Assembly (NCBI RefSeq): GCF_021044625.1 | Contig: NZ_CP087999.1 | Coordinates: forward strand, 3,927,001-3,991,000 | Direction of reading: 5' to 3' | Origin: Geomonas sp. RF6 | GTDB lineage: Bacteria; Desulfobacterota; Desulfuromonadia; Geobacterales; Geobacteraceae | DNA: 64,000 bases | In this document: in pieces, positions 1-8,158 of the stretch | Layout of the letters: each line of letters opens with the position of its first letter | Numbering within the stretch: position 1 is the stretch's first letter | Translations under genes and position numbers: made by a program | The notes under the pieces: generated by a model | Told to the model about the DNA's origin: nothing | Seen by the model: the letters and a program-made list of their open reading frames with translations, nothing else | Databases searched by the model: none

Positions 1-2
1 GC

Positions 3-2999
3 ATTGTCTCGAGCGGCAGCCCCTACAGCTACGCCATCACCGGCCCCGCCGGAGTGAAGGGGAGGAGCTACTTCGACCTCGTCACCGACATGGTGGACAT
101 GTACTCCTGGGGGCAGACCGACCACACCTCCAGCTACGGGGGGGGGTGGCGCTACAGCTGGAACAGCGACTCGGACAACTCCGCTGCGCAGTGGGCCGCG
201 ATCGGGATGCTCGCGGCGGAGGAAGTGTGGAAGATCCAGGCACCACGCTGGGTGAAGGAGAGAAACGACGTCTGGATGACCTACACCTGGGACGGTACCG
301 GGTTCGGCTACAGCGGCCCCGGCAACGGCACGAACACAACGCCGTCCGGACTGGTCCAGCTCGCCTTCGACGACGTTGTCGGCTACGACGACCCCGCCAC
401 CCCGGAAGACGAGCGGGACCCCCGCTGGAAGACCGCGGAAGCGTACATCGCGAACAACTGGTCCGGTAACTGGTGGTATCCGAACTACAGCCTGAACAAC
501 CGCTTCACCTACTACGGCTACTACGCCTTCGCAAAGGCGATGCGCTCCGCGAAGCCGAAACCCGTGGTGAACCTGAAAGCGACCGGGCTCGACTGGTACA
601 AGGACAGCACCCGCGGCATGGCGCGCAGGATCATCGACCGCCAGCAGACAAACGGCAGCTGGCCGCAGGACAGCGATCCGGGGTGGTACGTCGGATACGA
701 CCTCACCACCGCCTGGTCGGTCATCATCCTCACCCCGACCCTCTTCGTGCAGCCCCCTGTCGGTGATGCCGGCGAGGACAGGGTGTGGGGTGTCGACGTC
801 CCCCTTACCCTGGACGGTTCCCGGTCATACCACCTCGACCCGTTCCGCAAGATCGTGCAGTACGAATGGGACCTCGACGGCGACGGCACCTTCGACACCA
901 AGGGGAGCGATCCGAAAACGAGCCACATCTATACCAGGGAGAAGTACCCAGAGAGCGCGCTGCCAAAGGTCGTGACGGTGACACTCAGGGTGACGGACGA
1001 CAACGATCCTCCGAAGTCCTCCACCGACAGCGCGAAGATCACCATCGCGGTACCGCCGCACCCGCCGGTAGCAGACGCCGGCGGCCCGTACCGCTGCTTC
1101 ACCGGAGTCCCCTGCCAGCTCGACGGCGGTGCTTCGTTCGACATAGACCCCACAGATACGATCACCTCGTATGAGTGGGACATAAACGGTGACAGGAGCT
1201 ACGGCGACCTCAGCGGACAGAACCCTGCCGCGGTCTTCACGACACCGGGGATGAAAAACGTCGGCCTGAAGGTGGCGGACAACGGCGTCATGAATAACGG
1301 CGTCCGGCTCGAGGCATTCGCCTTCACGACGGTAGACGTGGCAACGAACAGGGCCCCGGCCGCCAACGCCGGCGGACCGTACACCGTGGCAGAAGGGAGT
1401 TCACTGCAGATTGACGGCGGGGCCTCGGCCGACCCGGACGGGAATGCACTGACCTACGCCTGGGATCTCGATAACGACGGCACCTTCGAGACCACCGGGA
1501 CGACGCGCCCCTTCAGCCGTCCGGATAACGGCACCTTCACCGTGAGGCTGAAGGTATCCGACGGCGGGCTGGAGTCCTCCTCGACTGCCACGGTCATCGT
1601 CACCAACGTTCCCCCGGCGGTGCTGCAACCGGCAACGGGGAGCATAAACGAAGGGGGGAGCTACACGGCAGCAGGCTCATTCACCGACCCCGGTGCCGAC
1701 ACCTGGAGCGCAACGGTGGACTACGGTGACGGCTCAGGCGTCCACCCCCTCACCCTCTCCGGAAAGGGCTTCAACCTGAGCCACCTCTACGCCCAGAGCG
1801 GCACCTACACCGTTACGGTCGTGGTGACCGACAAGGACGGCGGCGCCGGGGCCGGGACGACCGTCGTCACCGTCGGTAATGTGGCCCCTGTGGTCAATGC
1901 CGGCCCGGATGCGACATTGAACGAAACCCGTTCCTTTACCAGTGCCGGTTCCTTTACGGATCCGGGGGGTGACAGCTGGAGCGCGACGGTGAACTACGGC
2001 GACGGCACGGGGGTACACCCCCTGACCCTCACCGCGGCGAAGACCTTTGCTCTCTCCCACACCTATGCCGTCAACGGGGTCTTCACCGTCACCGTCACGG
2101 TGCGCGATTCCGATGGAGCGACCGGCACAGACACGGCGCAGGTCACCATAAACAACAGGGCGCCTGCGGTAAATGCCGGCCCCGATGCGGCAATAGCTGA
2201 GGGGGGAACCTTCACCAGTGGCGGATCGTTCAGCGACCCGGGCTCCACCAGCTGGACCGCCACGGTGAATTACGGCGACGGCTCAGCGACCGTGCCGCTC
2301 GCCCTCAACGCGGACGGGACTTTCAAGCTCAGCCACGTCTACCTGCAGGACGGAGTCTACAATGTCACCGTCTTGGTAACCGACAACGACAATGGCACCG
2401 GAAGCGACAGCGCGACGGTGACAGTAGGGAACGTCGCTCCGGCGGTCAACGCCGGACCGGATGCGGCGATTGCTGCAGGGGGGACCTTCTCTTCCAGCGG
2501 CTCCTTCACCGACCCCGGCGCGGACAGCTGGACCGGGAGCGTCGACTACGGCGATGGCAGCGGCGTGCAGAGCCTCACCCTCAGGGGGGACAAGAGCTTC
2601 CCGCTCAGCCACACCTACGCGGCACAGGGGAGCTACACCGTCACTGTCTCGGTCCGCGAAAACTCAGGCGCGACAGGCACCGACACCGCAGTGGTGACTG
2701 TCGCCGTCCCCTCCTGCCTCACGACGCTCGTGGCGAAGGCAAAGAGCACGCAGGTGCAGCTCAACTGGGGTGCATCCGAGCACACACCCACGACGCGGTA
2801 CGACATTTACCGCAGCACGAACCCCGCCGCCGGCTTCACGAAGATCCGCAGCGGCTACACCAATACCTATGCCGTCTTCCTAGATACCGGACTGGTGAAC
2901 GGCACGACGTACTACTACCGGATCGAAAAGTCCCTGGCACCCGCCGCCGGGTACTGCAGCTCGAAAGTCGTCTCGGCAAAGCCGTTCTCGCTCTTCTAG
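3..2999 (+). CDS. PKD-repeat surface protein with N-terminal cyclase-like repeats (5' partial)
   Basis: The reading frame is open to the left edge, so the true start lies outside the window. The visible N-terminal 230 residues are rich in aromatic residues and contain pieces such as GGGWRYSW, QQTNGSWPQDS and GYDLTTAW, which resemble the alpha/alpha-toroid repeats of squalene cyclase and prenyltransferase proteins. About seven PKD-type beta-sandwich repeats follow (roughly residues 237-880 of the visible part), each with a DPGADxWxATVxYGDGS-like strand and a LSHxYxxxGxYTVTV strand. The last 95 residues look like a fibronectin type III domain (QLNWGAS, YDIYRSTN, TTYYYRIEKS). The protein is probably exported and binds carbohydrate or protein at the surface; this is inferred from the domains. 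The stop lies 86 bp before the PEP-CTERM gene. Confidence 0.8.
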   Translation: MVSSGSPYSYAITGPAGVKGRSYFDLVTDMVDMYSWGQTDHTSSYGGGWRYSWNSDSDNSAAQWAAIGMLAAEEVWKIQAPRWVKERNDVWMTYTWDGTGFGYSGPGNGTNTTPSGLVQLAFDDVVGYDDPATPEDERDPRWKTAEAYIANNWSGNWWYPNYSLNNRFTYYGYYAFAKAMRSAKPKPVVNLKATGLDWYKDSTRGMARRIIDRQQTNGSWPQDSDPGWYVGYDLTTAWSVIILTPTLFVQPPVGDAGEDRVWGVDVPLTLDGSRSYHLDPFRKIVQYEWDLDGDGTFDTKGSDPKTSHIYTREKYPESALPKVVTVTLRVTDDNDPPKSSTDSAKITIAVPPHPPVADAGGPYRCFTGVPCQLDGGASFDIDPTDTITSYEWDINGDRSYGDLSGQNPAAVFTTPGMKNVGLKVADNGVMNNGVRLEAFAFTTVDVATNRAPAANAGGPYTVAEGSSLQIDGGASADPDGNALTYAWDLDNDGTFETTGTTRPFSRPDNGTFTVRLKVSDGGLESSSTATVIVTNVPPAVLQPATGSINEGGSYTAAGSFTDPGADTWSATVDYGDGSGVHPLTLSGKGFNLSHLYAQSGTYTVTVVVTDKDGGAGAGTTVVTVGNVAPVVNAGPDATLNETRSFTSAGSFTDPGGDSWSATVNYGDGTGVHPLTLTAAKTFALSHTYAVNGVFTVTVTVRDSDGATGTDTAQVTINNRAPAVNAGPDAAIAEGGTFTSGGSFSDPGSTSWTATVNYGDGSATVPLALNADGTFKLSHVYLQDGVYNVTVLVTDNDNGTGSDSATVTVGNVAPAVNAGPDAAIAAGGTFSSSGSFTDPGADSWTGSVDYGDGSGVQSLTLRGDKSFPLSHTYAAQGSYTVTVSVRENSGATGTDTAVVTVAVPSCLTTLVAKAKSTQVQLNWGASEHTPTTRYDIYRSTNPAAGFTKIRSGYTNTYAVFLDTGLVNGTTYYYRIEKSLAPAAGYCSSKVVSAKPFSLF

Positions 3000-3085
3000 A
3001 GCATTCGGAGGGGGGAGCGGATTGAAGGATAACGTGAAATGTGGATAGAAATTTCTTTTGGGCCTACATGAAAGGAGAGGATGTT

Positions 3086-3769
3086 ATGAGAAAAGTGATT
3101 ACTTCTATCTTTTGCGGGTTGCTGCTCCTTGCAGCAAGCGGAGCGCAGGCGTCGATCGTTACCAACAGCTACACCTTCCTTAACGTCATCCTGGACGGCA
3201 AGGCAGTCTCCGATCCGGTCGCGGTCGATTTTTCCGGCCGAGGAACATTCAGTGGAGGGGTTTACAACACCCCTGGCACCTACACAGTACTCTCCTTCAT
3301 CGACAACGAGATTGACGCCGAGGGCACCGGCTTCGATCCCGAGTTCGGGGGGGTGAAAGGAAATCCCCTCTTCACCTATCAAATCGCTTCTCCAGCCGCA
3401 CTGTGGGACAATTTCACCAGGGGGACGTTGAACGGCACCATAAACACCGCTCCGGCTGATGTGGCCGTCGCCATGGGATTCAATTTCACGCTTAAGCAGG
3501 GGGAGCGCGCAACTGTGAGCTATCTTGTGAGGGATGCGGTTCCGGGGGAAGGGGATGTCCTCACCCATACGGACGCGGTCTATAGCGGCGATGAACTTGA
3601 TCCGTATGGGAAGTACGACCTGCTCTCTGACACCCTCTACTATTCGGGTAACATCACCATTGAGCCGTGGTCTGACACAAATCCCGTTCCCGAGCCGTCG
3701 ACCTTTGCGCTTGTCGGTCTTTCCATGACAGGTCTCGCCCTCTTCAGGAGGAGACGCTGCAAAAGTTGA
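3086..3769 (+). CDS. PEP-CTERM sorting-domain protein
   Basis: This is a 227-residue exported protein. The start at ATG 3086 was chosen because AAAGGAGAGG lies just upstream and because it gives a clean signal peptide (MRKVITSIFCGLLLLAASGAQA). The C-terminus has the full tripartite sorting signal: PVPEPS, then a hydrophobic stretch (TFALVGLSMTGLALF), then RRRR. In PEP-CTERM systems an exosortase cleaves this tail and the protein reaches the outer surface or exopolysaccharide matrix. No exosortase gene is in the window. The mature body is beta-rich with no family I recognise. A strong terminator follows, so the gene appears to be monocistronic. Confidence 0.88.
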   Translation: MRKVITSIFCGLLLLAASGAQASIVTNSYTFLNVILDGKAVSDPVAVDFSGRGTFSGGVYNTPGTYTVLSFIDNEIDAEGTGFDPEFGGVKGNPLFTYQIASPAALWDNFTRGTLNGTINTAPADVAVAMGFNFTLKQGERATVSYLVRDAVPGEGDVLTHTDAVYSGDELDPYGKYDLLSDTLYYSGNITIEPWSDTNPVPEPSTFALVGLSMTGLALFRRRRCKS

Positions 3770-3824
3770 TTAGTTCCCTCTGCTTCAATCACAAATCAAA
3801 TTCTGCAAGGGTAGTCACAGCCAG

Positions 3825-3853
3825 AAGGCGGGAGAATATTTCCCGCCTTTTTT
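3825..3853 (+). terminator. Rho-independent terminator after the PEP-CTERM gene
   Basis: A perfect 9-bp stem AAGGCGGGA / TCCCGCCTT with a 7-nt loop is followed directly by a T-run. It separates the PEP-CTERM gene from the ydjY-ebo run that begins about 60 bp downstream. Confidence 0.9.
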
Positions 3854-3914
3854 ATACTATTGACAAGTTTACATTAATGTGTGAAAGACTAATTACAATT
3901 TTCTTTGACTGTGG

Positions 3915-4742
3915 ATGGTGTCGGCGATGGCGAGATCTCTCAGAAAAAGCGTCTTGAGGGTGATGTTCATACTATCGGCTGCCCTTTCTCTGAGTGCATC
4001 TGCATCGGGAGCGGATCCCGCAGCACCTCCGGCACCGGGCGACCCGATGCAACCGGGGCAGGTGGGGGAGGTGACCACGATCCCGCCGGTGGAGAAGGTC
4101 GCCCCGGGACGATATCGGCTGGGGGCTGTGGAGATCGACAAGCGGGGCGGTACGCTCACCTTCCCGGCAGAGGTCAACATGGACAAGGGGCTTCTGGAGT
4201 ACCTTCTCGTGCACAGCAAGGGGAAGACCCACGAAAGCCTGCTCCGCACGAAGGTGGAGCCGTACACGCTCCAGTTGGCGTGCCTCCTCCTCGGGCTCGA
4301 GGGAACGAGCGCACCGCTGGCGGCACAGGGGGCACCGGAGCGCCCGACTGGGGAGGAGGTAGAGATTTTTCTCTCCAGCGAAGAGAGGAAGAGCCAGCCG
4401 TCTGAAGAGTGGATGATAAACCTCGTGAACGGGGCAAAAAAGCCGGTCCCGCCGATGACCTGGATCTTTACCGGCTCCATGGTGGTGAACGGAAGATTTG
4501 CCGCCGAGGCTGACGGGTCGATGGTCGCCGTCTATCACGACCCCGTCGCTATCATCGACAACGCATCAAAGGGCGGGGAGACGGACAAGATGTGGTACGT
4601 GAAGGAGGGCGCCGTTCCCCCACCCGGAACCCCGGTTACCGTGGTGATAAGGAAGGTGAATGGGGCCTATCGGCAGGAGAGTTCGGGGGGTGACGTACCC
4701 GGCTTTGGAGCACGCGTAGAGGAGAGAGGGGAGAGAAGATGA
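3915..4742 (+). CDS. YdjY-like exported protein
   Basis: This protein has about 275 residues and an N-terminal signal sequence (hydrophobic VMFILSAALSLSASASG). The body has features I associate with the YdjY family: PPVEKVAPGRYRLG, VEIDKRGGTLTFPAEVNMDKGLLEYLLV, GKTHESLLRT, then a C-terminal segment with FTGSMVV and VAVYHDPVAIIDN. YdjY proteins are of unknown biochemical role; the name is by recalled resemblance. Two in-frame ATGs exist (3915 and 3927) and neither has a strong Shine-Dalgarno. The stop overlaps the next start (ATGA at 4739), so translation is coupled to the cyclase-fold protein and probably to the ebo genes behind it. Confidence 0.75.
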   Translation: MVSAMARSLRKSVLRVMFILSAALSLSASASGADPAAPPAPGDPMQPGQVGEVTTIPPVEKVAPGRYRLGAVEIDKRGGTLTFPAEVNMDKGLLEYLLVHSKGKTHESLLRTKVEPYTLQLACLLLGLEGTSAPLAAQGAPERPTGEEVEIFLSSEERKSQPSEEWMINLVNGAKKPVPPMTWIFTGSMVVNGRFAAEADGSMVAVYHDPVAIIDNASKGGETDKMWYVKEGAVPPPGTPVTVVIRKVNGAYRQESSGGDVPGFGARVEERGERR

Positions 4743-5884
4743 AAAGGGCAGCAGCATATATTTTGTTCATTCTCCTGGCCATTCCATTGACTTCGGCTGC
4801 CGTGGAGAAGGTGGTGGCGACGTCTAAGCCGGACACCTCTCTCAAGCTCGAGGTGGAAAACGCCATAGGGAAGGGGCTCGGCTGGCTCGCCTCGAAGCAG
4901 ACTCCTGCGGGATATTGGTCGCAGGCTGAGTATCCCGCCCTCACCGGTCTGGCACTTACCGCCTTCCAGGGAGATCCCTCCGGGTACTACAGGAAGAAAT
5001 ACCAGGGCCAGGTCGCGAAAGGGTACGACTACATCCTCACCAATGTGAAGCCGGACGGCTCCATCTACGCCAAGGACCTCGCCAACTACAACACCTCCAT
5101 CTGCATGATGGCGCTTCTCACCGCGAACAATCCGAAGTACGAGGCGATCCTCAAGAAGGGGCGCTCGTATCTCATCGGGCTCCAGGACAGAAAGAGCGAC
5201 TCCCCCTACGACGGCGGGATCGGCTACGGCGGCACCTACAAAAACTCGGACATCATCAACACCTCCTTCGCACTGGAGGCGCTGCACTACACGAAGTACC
5301 TCGCAAAGGACGTCGGCAGCGATGCCGAGGACCTCGACTGGAAGGCCGCCGCCCGCTTCATCTCCCGCACGCAAAACCTCCCCCGCTCCAACGACCAGAA
5401 GTGGGTGACCGGGGATCAGGAGAACCGCGGCGGCTTCGTGTACTTCCCCGGCAACACGAAGGCGGGGGAGACGACGCTGCCGGACGGAAAGGTCGCGCTG
5501 CGCTCCTACGGCAGCGGGAGCTACGCGGGGCTATTGAGCTACATCTATGCACAGATGGATAAAAAGGACCCGCGGGTGAAAGAGGTCTACGGCTGGCTCA
5601 CCAGGAACTATACCCTGGAGGAAAACCCGGGGATGGGGAAGGAAGGGCTCTATTACTACTACCACACCATGGCGAAGGCCCTCAGCATATACGGGGTGGA
5701 CACCCTCGTCATGAAGGACGGCAAGAAGGTGAACTGGCGCAAGGACCTCGCCAAGCGCCTCCTCGACCTGCAGCAGCCGGACGGTCTGTGGATCAACCAG
5801 AGCGGACGGTGGTGGGAAAGGGACCCGGTTCTCGTCACGAGCTACGCGCTCATCACCCTCGAGATCGTGCACCGCGGGCTGTAG
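4739..5884 (+). CDS. Secreted squalene-cyclase/prenyltransferase-fold protein
   Basis: This is a 381-residue protein with a signal peptide (MKRAAAYILFILLAIPLTSA). Repeated alpha/alpha-toroid motifs follow: GLGWLASKQTPAGYWSQ, YILTNVKPDGSIY, YDGGIGYGG, FISRTQNLPRSNDQ, GGFVYFPGN, GSGSYAGLLSYIYA and LLDLQQPDGLWINQ. These resemble the repeats of squalene-hopene cyclase, prenyltransferase beta subunits and thioester proteins. I see no DXDD or DDxD catalytic motif, so a binding or scaffold role is as likely as catalysis. It overlaps the YdjY gene by 4 nt and ends 18 bp before eboD, which suggests it belongs to the same transcript as the ebo genes. Confidence 0.8.
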   Translation: MKRAAAYILFILLAIPLTSAAVEKVVATSKPDTSLKLEVENAIGKGLGWLASKQTPAGYWSQAEYPALTGLALTAFQGDPSGYYRKKYQGQVAKGYDYILTNVKPDGSIYAKDLANYNTSICMMALLTANNPKYEAILKKGRSYLIGLQDRKSDSPYDGGIGYGGTYKNSDIINTSFALEALHYTKYLAKDVGSDAEDLDWKAAARFISRTQNLPRSNDQKWVTGDQENRGGFVYFPGNTKAGETTLPDGKVALRSYGSGSYAGLLSYIYAQMDKKDPRVKEVYGWLTRNYTLEENPGMGKEGLYYYYHTMAKALSIYGVDTLVMKDGKKVNWRKDLAKRLLDLQQPDGLWINQSGRWWERDPVLVTSYALITLEIVHRGL

Positions 5885-5902
5885 CGGAAGGGGACAGGCG
5901 AG

Positions 5903-7114
5903 ATGAAGACGATACGGCAAAGCTTCAGCGTGGAGTACTCCTTTCCGGTCTTCTTCGCCCGCGACGTCCTCGGCAGCGACGATTCCCCCCTGGCGGAGCT
6001 CCTTTCCGGGCACGGAGAGGAGAGGGTGAAAGTCCTCACGGTGATAGATGCTCAGGTCGTGGCGGCTTACCCGTCGCTACTAGAGAAGTTGAGCCGTTTC
6101 GCTGAAAAGCACCGGGGGAGGGTCTCTTTCATCCTCCCTCCGTTCATCATGCGTGGCGGCGAGATTTGCAAGACGCAGCCGCAGGAGGTGGAGAGGATCC
6201 ACGCCCTCGTGGAGAAGCACGGCCTCTGCCGCCACTCCTTTATTCTCGCCATCGGGGGAGGGGCTGTTCTCGACGCCGCGGGGTTTGCGGCGGCGACGGC
6301 CCACCGGGGGGTGCGCCTGATCCGCATGCCGACGACGACCCTCGCGCAAAACGACGCTGGCGTCGGGGTGAAAAACGGCATCAACGCCTTCGGACGGAAG
6401 AATTTCACAGGCTCCTTCGCCCCCCCCTTTGCCGTCATCAACGACTTCGACTTCCTCGATTGCCTCCCACCGCGGGAGCTGCGCGCAGGGATATCGGAGG
6501 CGGTGAAGGTGGCGCTCATCAGGGACCGCGCCTTCTTCGACTTCCTCCACTACGCGCGGGAGAGACTCGCCCATTTCGAGCCGCAGGCGATGGAGCGGAT
6601 GGTCACCCGCTGCGCCGAGCTGCACCTGGAGCACATCGCCACCGGCGGCGACCCCTTCGAATTCGGCTCCTCCCGCCCCCTTGATTTCGGTCACTGGTCC
6701 GCCCATAAGCTGGAGGATCTTACCGGCGGCGAGATCAGGCACGGCGAGGCGGTGGCGATCGGGATTGCCCTCGATGCCCTCTACTCCTTTCATCAGCGGC
6801 TCATCGGGGAGATCGAGCTGCGCCGCATCCTCGACACCCTGGAGGGGATCGGCTTCCAGCTGTACCACCTCGCGCTCAACTGGATCGACGTCCCGGCGGC
6901 GCTGAGGGAATTCCGCGAGCACCTCGGCGGGGAGCTCTCGATTCCTCTCCTGAATGGCATCGGCGCGAAGGTGGATCATCACGAGATCGATGCCGACCTG
7001 TACCGGCGCTGCATCGGCACCCTCGAAGAACGGCAGCAGAGGATGGAGACAACGCATGCAAAGAGACAGCTCTCCTCTAAAGACAGCGGAGATCCTCGAT
7101 ATCTACTTTCTTGA
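5903..7114 (+). CDS. eboD: EboD: 3-dehydroquinate-synthase-like protein
   Basis: This is a 403-residue protein of the sugar-phosphate cyclase superfamily. Motifs in order are a glycine-rich NAD site (AIGGGAVLDAAGFAAA), MPTTTLAQNDAGVGVKNG (equivalent to PTTLLAQVDSSVGGKTG in AroB), EAVKVALIRD, FGHWSAHKLE and IRHGEAVAIG. The metal-binding Glu and two His residues of the family therefore appear present. It is assigned to EboD rather than AroB because the following genes are the rest of an ebo/edb cluster in tight overlap. In cyanobacteria this cluster is reported to help move a scytonemin precursor to the periplasm; its general substrate is unknown. The last 20 or so residues overlap eboA and look non-conserved. 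Confidence 0.85.
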   Translation: MKTIRQSFSVEYSFPVFFARDVLGSDDSPLAELLSGHGEERVKVLTVIDAQVVAAYPSLLEKLSRFAEKHRGRVSFILPPFIMRGGEICKTQPQEVERIHALVEKHGLCRHSFILAIGGGAVLDAAGFAAATAHRGVRLIRMPTTTLAQNDAGVGVKNGINAFGRKNFTGSFAPPFAVINDFDFLDCLPPRELRAGISEAVKVALIRDRAFFDFLHYARERLAHFEPQAMERMVTRCAELHLEHIATGGDPFEFGSSRPLDFGHWSAHKLEDLTGGEIRHGEAVAIGIALDALYSFHQRLIGEIELRRILDTLEGIGFQLYHLALNWIDVPAALREFREHLGGELSIPLLNGIGAKVDHHEIDADLYRRCIGTLEERQQRMETTHAKRQLSSKDSGDPRYLLS

Positions 7115-7358
7115 GAACCGGGCGAGGCTCCTGGAGATCGCGGCGTTCCTCGATCGCATAGACAGGGCTCCGGACGCGGCGGAAAAGGGGAGGGACTTCC
7201 GCTACCGCTCCTTTGTGCGGGCACTTTCGATCGTGCTGGAGGAAAAGGGGGAGCGGACGAAGGGGGTGCAGATCAGCCTGAGCGACGACAGCTCAGAGCC
7301 GCTGGAGAGCGCCGCGGGGCTGAAGGCGATCGGGGCGTGGCAGGGAGGGGGGGCATGA
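7056..7358 (+). CDS. eboA: Short EboA-like protein
   Basis: This is a 100-residue soluble protein, charged and helical (ILDIYFLENRARLLEIAAFLDRID, DFRYRSFVRALSIVLEE). The start at ATG 7056 lies inside the 3' end of eboD, a 59-bp overlap; GAGGATGGAGA upstream can act as the ribosome binding site. The stop overlaps the eboB start as ATGA. The name rests mainly on position between eboD and eboB; EboA proteins I recall from other bacteria are longer. It may be a reduced EboA or an unrelated small partner. The sequence is plausible coding DNA because no other frame gives a sensible protein over 7115-7354. Confidence 0.6.
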   Translation: MQRDSSPLKTAEILDIYFLENRARLLEIAAFLDRIDRAPDAAEKGRDFRYRSFVRALSIVLEEKGERTKGVQISLSDDSSEPLESAAGLKAIGAWQGGGA

Positions 7359-8158
7359 AGGTCATCGATCCCCACATCCACATGGTTTCCCGCACCACCG
7401 ACGACTACCTCGCCATGGCCTGCTCGGGGATCCACACCGTCAGCGAACCCGCCTTCTGGCCCGGCTTCGACAGGAGCGGGGTGGCGAGCTTCCACGACTA
7501 CTTCAACCAGCTCACCGTGACGGAGCCTGCCCGGGCGGCGCGCTTCAAGATCAGGCATTTCTGCTGGATCGGAATGAACGCGAAGGAGGCGGAGAACCTC
7601 TCCCTCTCGGAGGAGGTGCTGACGATACTCCCGCAGTACCTGGATCGCCCGACCGCGCTCGGAATAGGTGAGGTGGGGCTCAACAAGAACAGCCGCAACG
7701 AGATAAAGGTGCTGGAGCGGCAGGTCGCCCTCGCGGCGGAGCGCGGCGAGCTCCTCCTTATCCACACCCCGCATCTTGAGGACAAGCTTAAAGGGACGCG
7801 GATCATCATCGAGCTTCTCAGGAACGAGCCGCGCATCAGCCCCGAGCGTGTCCTCATCGACCACGCGGAGGAGCACACCATAGGCATGATCCGCGATTAC
7901 GGCGCCTGGTTCGGCATGACGCTCTATCCCGATTCAAAGGGGAGCCCGGCGCGCGCGGTCGACGCAGTGGAGATATTCGGTCCGCAGCGGCTGTGCATCA
8001 ACTCCTCGGCGGACTGGAGCGTCAGCGATCCCCTCGCTACACTGAAGACGGCGAACGAGATGCGCCGGCGCGGCTACCATGAGGACCTCATCAGCACGAT
8101 CTTTTACCACAACCCGAAGGAGTTCCTGGGCCAGTGTCCGAAATTCAGCGTCGCCTGA
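7355..8158 (+). CDS. eboB: EboB: TatD-like metal-dependent hydrolase
   Basis: This is a 267-residue TIM-barrel hydrolase. Visible metal ligands are His7 and His9 (DPHIHM), Glu106 (GEVGLNK), His137/His140 (IHTPH), His170 (LIDHAEE) and Asp220 (SSADWS), the order expected for TatD-type amidohydrolases. ATG 7355 was chosen over an upstream GTG because AGGGAGGGGG precedes it and because it overlaps the eboA stop as ATGA. The protein ends inside the beginning of eboE (25-nt overlap), so the two are translationally coupled. The substrate within the ebo pathway is not known. Confidence 0.87.
   Translation: MKVIDPHIHMVSRTTDDYLAMACSGIHTVSEPAFWPGFDRSGVASFHDYFNQLTVTEPARAARFKIRHFCWIGMNAKEAENLSLSEEVLTILPQYLDRPTALGIGEVGLNKNSRNEIKVLERQVALAAERGELLLIHTPHLEDKLKGTRIIIELLRNEPRISPERVLIDHAEEHTIGMIRDYGAWFGMTLYPDSKGSPARAVDAVEIFGPQRLCINSSADWSVSDPLATLKTANEMRRRGYHEDLISTIFYHNPKEFLGQCPKFSVA

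Noticed and set aside
3860-3899. TTGACA and TACAAT upstream of the YdjY-like gene as a promoter
   Set aside because: The two hexamers are 28 bp apart, too far for a sigma-70 promoter. A promoter probably exists here but I cannot place it.
5903-7114. AroB (shikimate pathway 3-dehydroquinate synthase)
   Set aside because: Metal ligands are kept, but the surrounding substrate motifs differ and the neighbours are ebo genes rather than aromatic amino acid genes.
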